From Sphingobium terrigena (GTDB taxonomy: Bacteria; Pseudomonadota; Alphaproteobacteria; Sphingomonadales; Sphingomonadaceae): a stretch of 64,000 nucleotides of DNA. Location: contig NZ_QVRA01000001.1 of assembly GCF_003591655.1 (NCBI RefSeq), positions 349,195 to 413,194 of the forward strand. The letters run 5' to 3'. A program made the position numbers and the translations under genes. The notes under the pieces were generated by a model. It ran no database searches and was not told the DNA's origin. It worked only from the letters and a program-made list of their open reading frames with translations. Shown here in pieces: positions 36,844 to 45,965 of the stretch. Position 1 is the stretch's first letter, and the number at the start of each line of letters is the position of its first letter.

Positions 36844-37746
36844 ATGATTCCCTTTGTCGATGCGCATATCCATCTGTGGGATCTGGCGCATATCCGTTAT
36901 GACTGGCTCAGCCCGCCTTTCTCTGACGAGGGGCCGAATGGCAGCGTCGAGGCCATTGCGCATAATTATGGCGTGGCGGCGTATCGCGCGGACCTGGCCC
37001 GGTGGAACGTCGTCGGTGCCGTCCATATCGATGCCGGGGCGGCGGCGGAGAGTGCGCTGCGGGAGACGCAGTGGCTGGACGGGCTGGCCGCGATCGAAGG
37101 GTTGCCGACCGGGATCGTCGCCTTTGCCGCGCTCAACGACCCGCAAGTCGATGCGCTGCTGGCGGCGCAGGCGGCGCATGGCCGGGTGAAGGGCATCCGC
37201 CATATCGTCAACTGGCATCCCGATCCCACGCGGACCTATGGTCCGGTCGACCTGACGCGCGATCCGGCGTGGCAGGCGGGCTATGGGTTGCTGGCCAAAC
37301 ATGGTCTGTCCTTCGACCTGCAATGCTATCCGGGGCAGATGCCGGGGCTTGTTGCCCTGATCGAGCGGCATCCCGCCATCCCCGTCATCATCAACCATAT
37401 GGGGATGCCGGTGCTGACCGATGCGGACGGGATCGGCGACTGGCGGCGGGGCATGGCGGCGCTGGCGGCGCTGCCGCATGTCGCGGTCAAGCTGTCGGGC
37501 ATGGGCTTCATCCGCCGCGACTGGACCAAAGAGAATATCGCCTCCTTCATCCGCGAGACGATCGACCTGTTCGGGGTGGAGCGCTGCATGTTCGCCAGCG
37601 ACACGCCGACCGACAAGCTGTTCGGCAGCATCGACCGTTACATGGAAGCCTATCACGCCATCGTCGCCGATCTGCCGGAAGCAGAACGGCGCGCCCTGTT
37701 CGGCGGCAACGCCAATCGCCTCTATCGTCTGGGACTTGAACTATGA
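36844..37746 (+). CDS. lra2: L-rhamnono-gamma-lactonase (amidohydrolase family)
   Basis: 300 residues of the amidohydrolase-2 family: the N-terminal metal motif DAHIHLWD, WLSPPF, HIVNWHPDPTRTYG, PVIINHMGMP and the C-terminal FASDTPTDKLF. The same fold is known for L-fuconolactonase and L-rhamnonolactonase. In this cluster it should open L-rhamnono-lactone to L-rhamnonate between LRA1 and LRA3. Its stop overlaps the rhaT start (ATGA at 37743-37746). Confidence 0.88.
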   Translation: MIPFVDAHIHLWDLAHIRYDWLSPPFSDEGPNGSVEAIAHNYGVAAYRADLARWNVVGAVHIDAGAAAESALRETQWLDGLAAIEGLPTGIVAFAALNDPQVDALLAAQAAHGRVKGIRHIVNWHPDPTRTYGPVDLTRDPAWQAGYGLLAKHGLSFDLQCYPGQMPGLVALIERHPAIPVIINHMGMPVLTDADGIGDWRRGMAALAALPHVAVKLSGMGFIRRDWTKENIASFIRETIDLFGVERCMFASDTPTDKLFGSIDRYMEAYHAIVADLPEAERRALFGGNANRLYRLGLEL

Positions 37747-38807
37747 CACCCAATCCACTGCTCGGCGTGCTGTTCCACTGGCTGGGCGGTCTCGCCTCGG
37801 CCAGTTTCTATGTTCCCTATCGCGGGGTGAAGCGGTGGAACTGGGAGATTTTCTGGCTGACCGGCGGGATATTTTCCTGGGTCATCGCGCCCTGGTTCTT
37901 TGCCTCGGTCCAGACCAACGACCTGATGGGGGTGATGGCCCAGGTGCCCGGCAGCGTTGTGGGCTGGTGCATGGTCTTCGGTTTTCTCTGGGGCTTTGGC
38001 GGGCTGACCTATGGGTTGACGATGCGCTATCTGGGGCTGTCGCTGGGGATGGCGGTGGTGCTGGGGCTATGCACCGTGTTCGGCACGCTGATCCCGCCGA
38101 TCGTGCAAGGCACGTTCATGCGCGAGATTGCCGGCACCCTGTCCGGGCAGATCGTGCTGTTGGGGCTGGCGGTGACCGTGCTGGGCATCATCGTCGTTGC
38201 CATGGCGGGGGCGCGCAAGGATGCGGCGCTTTCGCCAGAGCAGAAAGCGGCGGTGGTCGCCGAATTTGATTTCAGGAAGGGCATTGCGGTCGCCATCTTC
38301 TCCGGCATCATGTCGTCCTGCTTCGCCTTTGGCCTGGCGGCGGGCCAGCCGGTCAACGACCTCAGCCGGGCGGCGGGAACCGGGCCGCTATGGGTTGGCC
38401 TGCCGACCCTGTGCATCGTCATGTTCGGCGGGCTTGTGACCAATGCCCTGTGGTGCGCCTGGCTGATCGCCAAGAACAAGTCGGCGGGCCAATGGCTTGG
38501 CGCGGCGGATGCGCAGGGACAGCGGCCGGCGCTGCTGCCCAATTTCCTGCTCTGCGCGCTGGCGGGGACGGCCTGGTATTTCCAATTCTTCTTCTACACG
38601 ATGGGCGAAAGCCAGATGGGCCGGTTCGGCTTTTCCAGCTGGACGCTGCATATGGCGTCGATCATCATCTTTGGCACCTGCTGGGGCTTTGCCTTTCGCG
38701 AGTGGAAGGATGCCGCGCCCGCGGTGCGGCGGATGGTGTGGAGTGGGGTCGGGCTGCTGATCCTGGCGACGATCATCATCGGCTATGGCAACCGGCTGGC
38801 GGCTTGA
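37743..38807 (+). CDS. rhaT: L-rhamnose-proton symporter RhaT
   Basis: 354 residues with about ten hydrophobic segments and the RhaT-family N-terminus LLGVLFHWLGGLASASFYVPYRGVKRWNWE; also FGGLTYGLTMRYLGLSLGMAV and FYTMGESQMGRFGFSSWTLHM. It imports L-rhamnose across the inner membrane with protons. It overlaps the lactonase gene and ends before a bidirectional terminator shared with pal, closing the rhamnose unit. Confidence 0.93.
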   Translation: MTPNPLLGVLFHWLGGLASASFYVPYRGVKRWNWEIFWLTGGIFSWVIAPWFFASVQTNDLMGVMAQVPGSVVGWCMVFGFLWGFGGLTYGLTMRYLGLSLGMAVVLGLCTVFGTLIPPIVQGTFMREIAGTLSGQIVLLGLAVTVLGIIVVAMAGARKDAALSPEQKAAVVAEFDFRKGIAVAIFSGIMSSCFAFGLAAGQPVNDLSRAAGTGPLWVGLPTLCIVMFGGLVTNALWCAWLIAKNKSAGQWLGAADAQGQRPALLPNFLLCALAGTAWYFQFFFYTMGESQMGRFGFSSWTLHMASIIIFGTCWGFAFREWKDAAPAVRRMVWSGVGLLILATIIIGYGNRLAA

Positions 38808-38845
38808 GCAGTTCCAGGGCTGGATGCTTGTATCGCCCATAATGA

Positions 38846-38878
38846 AAAGGCCCGCCGGTCTGTGACGGGCGGGCCTTT
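38846..38878. terminator. Bidirectional terminator between rhaT and pal
   Basis: AAAGGCCCGCC (38846-38856) pairs with GGCGGGCCTTT (38868-38878). A/T runs on both flanks allow it to stop transcripts of rhaT on the plus strand and pal on the minus strand. Confidence 0.9.
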
Positions 38879-38898
38879 CGATCATGTCGGGCGAGTGA

Positions 38899-39408
38899 TC
38901 AATATTGGATCGTCACCGTCACGGCGCGGCGATTCTGCGCCCAGGAAGCTTCGTCCGAACCCAGCGCGGCCGGGCGTTCCTTGCCATAGCTGACCGTGGT
39001 GATGCGGCCTGAGTCGATGCCAAGCGAGGCGAGATAGTTTTTCGCCGCATTGGCACGGCGTTCGCCGAGCGCGATATTATAGTCGCGGGTGCCGCGTTCG
39101 TCGGCATGACCCTCTATAGTCACGCGCACGGCTGGATTTTGTTGCAGCCAGGCGGCCTGGCTTTGCAGGGTCGCCTGATCCTCCGCATCGATATCATATT
39201 GATCGAGGCCGAAGAAAATACGGTCGGAGGAGACCGAGGCAACGAAATCCTCCTGGCTGCCCTTGATCGGGCCGCTGGGTCCGGTCGATCCGACCGGGGC
39301 GGTGGTGGCGGGGCCGGGGGCGGGAGGCAGTTCGGCGGGCGGCTTTTTCGAGCAGGCGGCCAGGGCGATGATGGCGGTGGCCATGACCAGCGTTCGGGAC
39401 ATCTTCAT
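38899..39408 (-). CDS. pal: Peptidoglycan-associated lipoprotein Pal
   Basis: 169 residues. Lipoprotein signal with lipobox ALAAC (Cys19 from MKMSRTL), a Pro-rich linker, then the OmpA-like peptidoglycan-binding domain: IFFGLDQYDIDAEDQATL, VTIEGHADERGTRDYNIALGERRANAAKNYL. AAAGGAG lies 7 bases before the ATG at 39408. Pal is anchored in the outer membrane and holds it to the wall together with TolB. Last gene of the tol-pal unit. Confidence 0.96.
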   Translation of the reverse strand: MKMSRTLVMATAIIALAACSKKPPAELPPAPGPATTAPVGSTGPSGPIKGSQEDFVASVSSDRIFFGLDQYDIDAEDQATLQSQAAWLQQNPAVRVTIEGHADERGTRDYNIALGERRANAAKNYLASLGIDSGRITTVSYGKERPAALGSDEASWAQNRRAVTVTIQY

Positions 39409-39526
39409 CGGGGGTCTCCTTTGATTGATCCGGGCACCGCCCGCTCAGGACGGTGTCAGGGTCCGTTAAGTTCGTTACGCTGTCAAGACGATTGGGTTCC
39501 ATGCCGACCGCCAATATGCGCGATTT

Positions 39527-40861
39527 TCAGGGCAGCAGCGGTCCCCAGGCGGGGTCGGACCCGCTCAAGGGGGTGGGGATACGGCGTTCGTTCACGCCGG
39601 TCAGGTCGACCTGCCACACCTGGCTCGACCCCTGCTTGCCTGGCGAGGTGCGGAAGAATTGGAGGACACGACCATTGGGCGACCAGGTTGGCTGTTCGTC
39701 CTGCCAGCCATTGGTCAGGATCCGCTCATTGTCGCCACCCGGCGTCATCACCGCGATCTTGAAATCGCCCGACAGCTTGGTGAAGGCAATGAGGTCGCCA
39801 CGGGGCGACCATTCGGGCGTGGCATAGCGGCCGCCACCATGGCTGATGCGGCGCTGGTTGGAGCCGTCGGCGTTCATGACATAGAGTTGCTGCCCGCCCG
39901 ACCGGTCGCTTTCGAACACGATCTGGCTGCCGTCGGGCGAATAGCTGCCGCCCACGTCAATGCCCGGCGAATTGGTGAGGCGCACCGGGGTGCCGCCGCT
40001 GGCGGGAACGCGATAAATGTCGGTATTGCCCGCAATCGCCATCGAAAACAGGATGTTGCGCCCGTCAGGTGACCAGCGCGGGGCGAAGGTCGGGTTGTTG
40101 CTTTCGGTCACCAGCCGCTGCTGGCCTGCGCCAATGTCATAGATATAGAGGCGCACCCGGCTGCCCAGATAGCTGACATAGAGAATGGATTTATAGTCGG
40201 GCGAAAAGCGCGGGGTGAGCGCCATCGACTGGCCATTGGTGATGAAGCGATGGTTCGCGCCGTCGCTGTCCATGATGGCGAGGCGCTTGACGCGCGCACC
40301 CTTCGGCCCGCTTTCAGCGATATAGGCGATGCGGCTGTCGAAGAAGGGGCTTTCGCCCGACAGGCGGGCATAGATGGCGTCGGCGCATTTATGCGCGGCC
40401 CGCCGCCAGTCGCGCGGGGCGACGACATAGCCCTGACGGGTCAATTCCTGTTTCAGCGCCACATCATAAAGGTAGCAGCCAACGGTGATGTCGGCCTCCC
40501 CCCCGGTGGTGCGGACGAAACCCTGCACCAGCGCCTGATAGGCACCCCATTTGTCGAACTGCGGAAAAGTGACTTCGGCAAAGGGGATTTGCGGCAGGCC
40601 GGCGGGACCGGAGGGATCGAACAGGCCGGAGCCTTTAAGGTCCGATGCGATGACTTCGGCGATCTTTCGGCCGAGGTCCGTGGCGGACCCGGCCGGGGTA
40701 TCAACCTCCTGCTGCGCGGGCATGGGGGGGACGGCGACCTTGACATTGCTGTCAATCTCGCCGGTCACATCGACTGATAGCTGGGCCAGCGCAGGCAGGG
40801 CGGTGAAGGCGAGCAGGGCGGCGGTGGCCACGCTCAAACGGCGCAAAAGGGTTGGTTTCAT
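39527..40861 (-). CDS. tolB: Tol-Pal system protein TolB
   Basis: 444 residues, with a signal peptide (MKPTLLRRLSVATAALLAFTALPALAQ). The N-terminal D1 domain (about 30-170) is followed by a six-bladed beta-propeller with repeated WSPDGRNI, YSPDGSQIVFESDRSGGQQLYVMNADG and WSPRGDLIAFTK modules. TolB is the periplasmic partner of Pal and TolA. Its start overlaps the tolA stop by ATGA. Confidence 0.96.
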   Translation of the reverse strand: MKPTLLRRLSVATAALLAFTALPALAQLSVDVTGEIDSNVKVAVPPMPAQQEVDTPAGSATDLGRKIAEVIASDLKGSGLFDPSGPAGLPQIPFAEVTFPQFDKWGAYQALVQGFVRTTGGEADITVGCYLYDVALKQELTRQGYVVAPRDWRRAAHKCADAIYARLSGESPFFDSRIAYIAESGPKGARVKRLAIMDSDGANHRFITNGQSMALTPRFSPDYKSILYVSYLGSRVRLYIYDIGAGQQRLVTESNNPTFAPRWSPDGRNILFSMAIAGNTDIYRVPASGGTPVRLTNSPGIDVGGSYSPDGSQIVFESDRSGGQQLYVMNADGSNQRRISHGGGRYATPEWSPRGDLIAFTKLSGDFKIAVMTPGGDNERILTNGWQDEQPTWSPNGRVLQFFRTSPGKQGSSQVWQVDLTGVNERRIPTPLSGSDPAWGPLLP

Positions 40862-41823
40862 CGGTTCAGCCTCGCGTCAAAGCGGAGTGGCCGGAGCCAT
40901 TTCCATTGGTCGTAAAATTCGGGCGGCATGTTGCGGAAGGGGGAGGCAAGCTTGACCGCCTGGATCGCCCGTTCGGCATGGAGTTTGGCCTGTGGCCGGT
41001 TGCTGGCGGTGACACCGAGCTGGTCGATGATTTCGGGCGTGCCGATCACCGCGCCGCTCTTGTCGAGCCGTACTTCGAGCAGGGTGACAAGCTGGTCGGC
41101 GTCCGCGCCAGAAGGGGGACGCCAATGCGGTTTCAACTGGCGGCGCAGTTCGGCGTCGAGCGCGGATTTCTGCGCCGGACCCATGGCAGCGGCGGGTGCG
41201 GGGGTGGGCGGTTTGCGCGGGGCGTCGGCATTGGTGTCGATGCCTTTGAGGAAATCATTGCCGAGCAGCGATCCCTTGGGCTTGTCCGCCTTGCCCTGAC
41301 CTGATGCGCGGGCGGGCGTCTTGGTTGCGGGCTTGGCCGATGCCTTGGCGGCTGGCTTTGCTGGCGCGGCGGCGGCCTTGGGCTTGTCGGGCGCAGGTTT
41401 CGCTTTGGGCGCTGGTTTTTCGGGCGCGGGCTTGGGTTTGGGCGCGACCTTGGCGACGTCCTTCTTGGGCGGCGTGGGCTTGGGTTTTTCCGGCGCAGGC
41501 TTCGCAACCGGCTTGGGCGGCGCGGGCTTGGGTTGCGGCTTGGGCGGGACCGGCACCGGTTCCGGCGCGGGTTCGGGTTCCGGCGCGGGGGCGGCATCCT
41601 CCGTTGGTCCCTGTTCGGGCGCGACGCTGGGCGGGGGCGGTTCGGCCGACAGCTTGGGCGCGGTCGATTGCAGCGCGACCTCATCCACCATGGACACTTC
41701 CATCGGGGGCGTCTTGAGCTTCAACGGGTTGGGGGTCGCCAAAAAGCCAGCCGACAGCAGCCCGAACAGCAGGACATGCCCCGCGGTCGCGACGCCAAGG
41801 CCGATTTTCTCCGTGCGCTCCAT
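40858..41823 (-). CDS. tolA: TolA-like envelope energy-transducing protein
   Basis: 321 residues. One N-terminal membrane helix (about 8-28, ATAGHVLLFGLLSAGFLA), a long Pro/Lys/Ala-rich rod (about 75-190, KPAPPKPVAKPAPEKPKP-type repeats), and a C-terminal TonB/TolA-type domain with LRRQLKPHWRPPSGADADQLV. It bridges the inner membrane to TolB/Pal and is powered by TolQR. The middle is low complexity, so its exact length varies between strains. It lies between tolR (7-base gap) and tolB (overlap). Confidence 0.9.
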   Translation of the reverse strand: MERTEKIGLGVATAGHVLLFGLLSAGFLATPNPLKLKTPPMEVSMVDEVALQSTAPKLSAEPPPPSVAPEQGPTEDAAPAPEPEPAPEPVPVPPKPQPKPAPPKPVAKPAPEKPKPTPPKKDVAKVAPKPKPAPEKPAPKAKPAPDKPKAAAAPAKPAAKASAKPATKTPARASGQGKADKPKGSLLGNDFLKGIDTNADAPRKPPTPAPAAAMGPAQKSALDAELRRQLKPHWRPPSGADADQLVTLLEVRLDKSGAVIGTPEIIDQLGVTASNRPQAKLHAERAIQAVKLASPFRNMPPEFYDQWKWLRPLRFDARLNR

Positions 41824-41830
41824 CGTCGGT

Positions 41831-42277
<447 letters not shown>

Positions 42278-42298
42278 TAGTCTCTCCGTCCCATGCTT

Positions 42299-42382
42299 GT
42301 CATCCCAGCGAAAGCTGGGATCCCGCTTCTTTCTTCACGCGACCGCCAAAGAAGTGAGATGCCAGCGTTCGCTGGCATGACG
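42299..42382. repeat. Dispersed hairpin-pair repeat, family B (copy in tolQ-tolR gap)
   Basis: Starts GTCATCCCAGCGAAAGCTGG and ends GCCAGCGTTCGCTGGCATGA-CGG, two hairpins facing each other: CCCAGC/GCTGGG and GCCAGC/GCTGGC. Other copies: 44646-44740, 49893-49978, 59459-59547, 61852-61939, 63558-63620, and a half at 31933-31959. Confidence 0.85.
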
Positions 42383-42395
42383 GAAGAGAAATATC

Positions 42396-43103
42396 TCACC
42401 GCTGCGCCTCCAGTTCGCGGCTGAGGGTCGAATAAAAGCCGTCGGCAAAGCGGGTCAGGCGCGATTCCATGCGGTTGATGCCGTGGCTGAAGCGGTTGTA
42501 GGCGATGACCGCCGGGATCGCGGCGAACAGGCCGATGGCGGTCGCGAACAAGGCTTCGGCAATGCCCGGCGCGACGACGGCGAGCGAGCTATTCTGTTCC
42601 GCGGCGATCGCAGTGAAGGCGCGCATGATGCCCCAGACGGTGCCGAACAGGCCGACGAAGGGCGCGACCGACCCGACCGTCGCCAATATGTTGAGCCGGT
42701 CCGACAGCCGATCGATTTCCGCCGCGATCGTGCTGGACATGGTCGTTGCCAGCCGGTCGCGCGTGCCGTCGCGGTCGATCACCTTCTGCGCGGTCGATCG
42801 CCGCCATTCGGTGACGCCGGCTGCCATCACCTTGGCAGCGGGCTGGTCCGCCTTGCCGCGCGCTTCGTAGAAACGGTCGATATCCTCCGCCTTCCAGAAA
42901 TCCTGCTCGAAGCTTTTGCTATGCTTGCTGGCGCGGCGGAGCGTGACGGAAAAGCCGATGATGATCGCCCAGGTCCAGATGCTGGCCAGCAACAGGCCCA
43001 GCATCACGCCCTTCACGACGATGTCGGCCTGAAGGAACAAAGCGAGCGGGGAAATGGTCGCGGCGTCGGCCACCGCGGCGACGTCTGGCAGGTTGAGGGT
43101 CAT
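42396..43103 (-). CDS. tolQ: Tol-Pal system protein TolQ
   Basis: 235 residues from MTLNLPDVAAVADAATIS at 43103; the frame beyond it is the ybgC shadow. MotA/TolQ/ExbB family with three membrane helices: about 22-45 (ADIVVKGVMLGLLLASIWTWAIII), then LNILATVGSVAPFVGLFGTVWGIM and SSLAVVAPGIAEALFATAIGLFAAIPAV with the conserved GLxA/P residues. It forms the proton-driven stator of the Tol system. Its ATG overlaps the ybgC stop. Confidence 0.94.
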   Translation of the reverse strand: MTLNLPDVAAVADAATISPLALFLQADIVVKGVMLGLLLASIWTWAIIIGFSVTLRRASKHSKSFEQDFWKAEDIDRFYEARGKADQPAAKVMAAGVTEWRRSTAQKVIDRDGTRDRLATTMSSTIAAEIDRLSDRLNILATVGSVAPFVGLFGTVWGIMRAFTAIAAEQNSSLAVVAPGIAEALFATAIGLFAAIPAVIAYNRFSHGINRMESRLTRFADGFYSTLSRELEAQR

Positions 43104-43570
43104 GGGTGGAAATCTTCCCCTTGGCAAAGGCGGCTGAAAATATCGGTCCAGGCTTTGGGTTGCCGTTGCGGGCGACCCTGCGGCGTCAGCCAGGCGACCG
43201 ATATGGTAGCATCGGTCAACTGTTCGTCGGCGCGCATGACTGATTGATGAATGGCGCATGTCGCTGCGCCCACCTGCACCACGCGGCTGACGACCATCAG
43301 GTCATCGTCGAGGCGGGCGGGGCGGCGGTAGCGGATGTGCAGGTCGGTGACGGCATAGACGCCGGTGCCGCTGTCATGCGCGGCGCGCTGGTCGATCCCG
43401 GCAGCACGCAGCATGTCGGACCGGGCGCGCTCCATATAGCGCAGATAATTGGCGTGATAGACCAGCCCCGACAGATCGGTATCCTCAAAATAGATACGTA
43501 GCGGGAAATGATGCACGGCAGCGACAAAGCGTCCGGTCGCCGCCACGGGCATCAGGTCTGAAACGGGCAT
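43100..43570 (-). CDS. ybgC: YbgC-type acyl-CoA thioesterase of the tol-pal operon
   Basis: 156 residues, hot-dog fold with the YbgC signature: FEDTDLSGLVYHANYLRYMERARSDML (catalytic Asp) near residues 29-55, and YRRPARLDDDLMVVSRV. The enzyme is found first in tol-pal operons across proteobacteria; its substrate in the envelope is unclear. Overlaps tolQ by ATGA. The 170-base gap to the divergent dehydrogenase gene should hold both promoters. Confidence 0.93.
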   Translation of the reverse strand: MPVSDLMPVAATGRFVAAVHHFPLRIYFEDTDLSGLVYHANYLRYMERARSDMLRAAGIDQRAAHDSGTGVYAVTDLHIRYRRPARLDDDLMVVSRVVQVGAATCAIHQSVMRADEQLTDATISVAWLTPQGRPQRQPKAWTDIFSRLCQGEDFHP

Positions 43571-43740
43571 GAGCGGCTTTTAACCATGGCGCACCGTTCA
43601 GGCAAAGGCGGAAACGTCGGTTTCTCGCGCAACAGGCGCATTTTGTCGCCTGTGCTATTTCGCATGGTTGCCCCTCTGGTCCCCGGACGGCGCGAAGGCT
43701 AGGGAGTTGACCACGAGTCAGCATGTAGGAGAAGGCCAGG

Positions 43741-44619
43741 ATGACGGATATTCGGACGGTGGGTGTGATCGGCGCGGGGCAGATGGGCGCAGGTATCGCG
43801 CAGGTCGCGGCGCAGGCGGGCTATGATGTGATCCTGTCGGACGTCGATCTGCCGCGCGCGCAAAAGGGCCGCGACGGCATCATCCGCCTGCTGGCCAAGG
43901 GCGTGGAAAAGGGCAAGATCGCCCAGATTGACGCGGACGAGGCGATTGCGCGGATCACCCCGGTGGGCGAGATTGCGCCGCTGGCGGGTGCGCAGCTGGT
44001 GATCGAGGCCGCGACCGAGCGCGAGGAGGTCAAGCGCGCGATCTTCGCCAATGTCGGACCGTTGCTGGCGGCGGATGCTATATTGGCGACCAACACATCG
44101 TCCATTCCCATCACCCGGCTGGCGCAGGCTGCGCCCGATGCGGGGCGCTTTGTCGGCGTCCATTTCTTCAATCCGGTGCCGGTGATGGTGCTGGTCGAGG
44201 TCATTCGCGGCCTTGCCACCACGCCGGAGACGGTTGCGGCGGTCGAGGGTTTTGCGGGGCGGATCGGCAAGACGGTAGTGCAGGCGTTCGATGCGCCGGG
44301 CTTCGTCGTCAACCGCATATTGCTGCCGATGCTGAACGAGGCGGTGTTCGTGCTGGGTGAGGGCGTGGGCAGCGTGGTCGATATCGACACGGGTTGCAAG
44401 CTGGGCCTCAATCATCCCATGGGGCCGCTGACGCTGCTGGATTTCGTTGGCCTCGATACGGCGCTCGAAATCCTCAACATATTCCTGAGCACGACGGGCG
44501 ATCCGAAGTACCGCCCGGCGCCGCTGCTGGTCAAATATGTCGAAGCCGGCTGGTATGGCCGCAAAACCGGTCGGGGTTTCTACGATTATTCGGGTGCGGA
44601 GCCTGTGCCCACGCGGTGA
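43741..44619 (+). CDS. 3-hydroxyacyl-CoA (3-hydroxybutyryl-CoA) dehydrogenase
   Basis: 292 residues of the HBDH/HAD family: Rossmann GxGxMG motif VIGAGQMGAGIAQVAAQAG at about 9-27, LVIEAATEREEVKRAIF, the catalytic His in GVHFFNPVPVM, then VNRILLPMLNEA and PLTLLDFVGLDTALEIL. It oxidises 3-hydroxyacyl-CoA to 3-oxoacyl-CoA in the cytoplasm with NAD+ (for example in butyrate/poly-hydroxybutyrate or phenylacetate metabolism). Stands alone, divergent from ybgC, with GGAGAAGG upstream of the ATG. Confidence 0.9.
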   Translation: MTDIRTVGVIGAGQMGAGIAQVAAQAGYDVILSDVDLPRAQKGRDGIIRLLAKGVEKGKIAQIDADEAIARITPVGEIAPLAGAQLVIEAATEREEVKRAIFANVGPLLAADAILATNTSSIPITRLAQAAPDAGRFVGVHFFNPVPVMVLVEVIRGLATTPETVAAVEGFAGRIGKTVVQAFDAPGFVVNRILLPMLNEAVFVLGEGVGSVVDIDTGCKLGLNHPMGPLTLLDFVGLDTALEILNIFLSTTGDPKYRPAPLLVKYVEAGWYGRKTGRGFYDYSGAEPVPTR

Positions 44620-44645
44620 TGGGGCGCATCGCTTTCCATTTCTCC

Positions 44646-44740
44646 GTCATCCTGACGAAAGTCAGGATCCATTCGGCGCTCCGTCTGCGTGACGATCCGG
44701 CCTAGCGTCGAATGGATCCCAGCTTTCGCTGGGATGACGG
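44646..44740. repeat. Dispersed hairpin-pair repeat, family B (copy 2)
   Basis: GTCATCCTGACGAAAGTCAG at the left and AGCTTTCGCTGGGATGACGG at the right. Left stem is CCTGAC/GTCAGG, right stem CCCAGC/GCTGGG, so the stems differ from the tolQ-tolR copy while keeping their pairing. Lies between convergent genes. Confidence 0.85.
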
Positions 44741-44762
44741 CGGTGGGGGGGATCGGACCTGC

Positions 44763-45779
44763 TTACCCCGCGCTCAGTCCATGTTTCTTCATGCAATGGC
44801 GGAGCTGGTCGTAGGTCAGGCCCAGCCCTTTGGCGGTGGCGCGCTGGTTGTAGCGGTGGCGGTCGAGCGCGGCGCGGATGATAGCGGCTTCGTGCGCGTC
44901 GACGGCGGCCTTCAGGTCGCTGATGGTTTCGGTGGCGATCGTGGGTGCGGGCGATGGCGGGCTGTCGCTTGAGGCGGCGGCGCTCGGCATCAGCGGTCTG
45001 GGTTTCCAGGGGGAGGCGAAGGGGTCGAAGGTCAGGCGGTCGATTGGCTTGCCCGGCTCGTCCCAGCGATAGACGGCCCGTTCGACCACGTTGCGCAGTT
45101 CGCGGACATTGCCGGGCCAGCTATGCGCCTCCAGCTGCGCGGCGCAAACGGCGGAGAAGCCGGGCCATTGCGGCCAGTTGAGTTCGGCGGCCATGCGCCG
45201 CCCGAAATGATCCGCCAGCACCGGAATATCGCCTTCGCGCGCGCGCAGGGGTGGTAGGGTGATGACCTCGAAACTCAGGCGATCGAGCAGGTCGGGGCGG
45301 AAGCGTCCGGCCTCGGCGGCGGCGGGCAGATCGTCATTGGTGGCTGCGACGATCCGCACGTCCACCCGCAGCGGCTTGGACGCGCCGATGCGGGTGACTT
45401 CGCCATATTCGACCACGCGCAGCAGCCGTTCCTGCGCCGCCATCGACAACGTGCCCAGTTCATCGAGGAACAATGTGCCGCCATCGGCCTCCTCGAACCG
45501 GCCGGGCCGGGCGCGGTTGGCGCCGGTGAACGCGCCCTGTTCATGGCCGAACAGTTCGGCTTCGATCAGGGTTTCGGGCAGGGCCGCGCAGTTCATGACG
45601 ATCAGCGGCTCGCCCCAGCGCGGGGAGAGGTGATGGAGCCGCTCGGCGATCAGCTCCTTGCCGGTCCCGCGCTCGCCGATCACCAGCACCGGGCGGTTGA
45701 GTTCGGCAGCGCGGCCCGCCAGCTCGACCGCGTCGAGAAAGGCAAAGGACTGGCCGACAAATTGGGTGTTTTTCTCCAT
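44763..45779 (-). CDS. pspF: Phage-shock activator PspF (sigma-54 enhancer-binding protein)
   Basis: 338 residues from MEKNTQFVGQSFAFLDAVEL at 45779. AAA+ sigma-54 activator domain: Walker A GERGTGKE at 35-42, the sigma-54 contact loop GAFTGA at 82-87, Walker B TLFLDELGTLS and a C-terminal HTH (HRYNQRATAKGLGLTYDQLRHCMKKHG). As in E. coli PspF, there is no N-terminal receiver domain, consistent with negative control by PspA. Divergent from the psp operon; the intergenic region carries the sigma-54 site. Upstream frame to 45923 is not supported, because it would run through the promoter. Confidence 0.93.
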   Translation of the reverse strand: MEKNTQFVGQSFAFLDAVELAGRAAELNRPVLVIGERGTGKELIAERLHHLSPRWGEPLIVMNCAALPETLIEAELFGHEQGAFTGANRARPGRFEEADGGTLFLDELGTLSMAAQERLLRVVEYGEVTRIGASKPLRVDVRIVAATNDDLPAAAEAGRFRPDLLDRLSFEVITLPPLRAREGDIPVLADHFGRRMAAELNWPQWPGFSAVCAAQLEAHSWPGNVRELRNVVERAVYRWDEPGKPIDRLTFDPFASPWKPRPLMPSAAASSDSPPSPAPTIATETISDLKAAVDAHEAAIIRAALDRHRYNQRATAKGLGLTYDQLRHCMKKHGLSAG

Positions 45780-45880
45780 ACCCCAACTTATGGTGAAATT
45801 TCCCACCTTTCGGCAAGAGATATTCTGGCACAGGCTTGGGAAAACCCGCAAAAATGGCGCAAATTGGCGCTTTTCCAAAA

Positions 45881-45897
45881 TTGGCACGGCCCCTGCA
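45881..45897 (+). promoter_or_regulatory. Sigma-54 promoter of the psp operon
   Basis: TTGGCACGGCCCCTGCA matches the -24/-12 consensus TGGCACG-N4-TTGCA almost perfectly; GG (45883-45884) and GC (45895-45896) are spaced by exactly ten bases. The next gene starts about 70 bases downstream, which matches PspF control. Confidence 0.93.
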
Positions 45898-45965
45898 AAG
45901 CTTGGGGCAATCCGCACACACACAAGCGGAACGTCACGAAGGCCAAGGTTCAGGGAGTTATCATA

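Noticed and set aside
45543..45965. Long upstream extension of the small psp-leader protein
   Set aside because: It would be translated across pspF antisense and the sigma-54 promoter; the ATG at 45966 follows an AGGGAG site.
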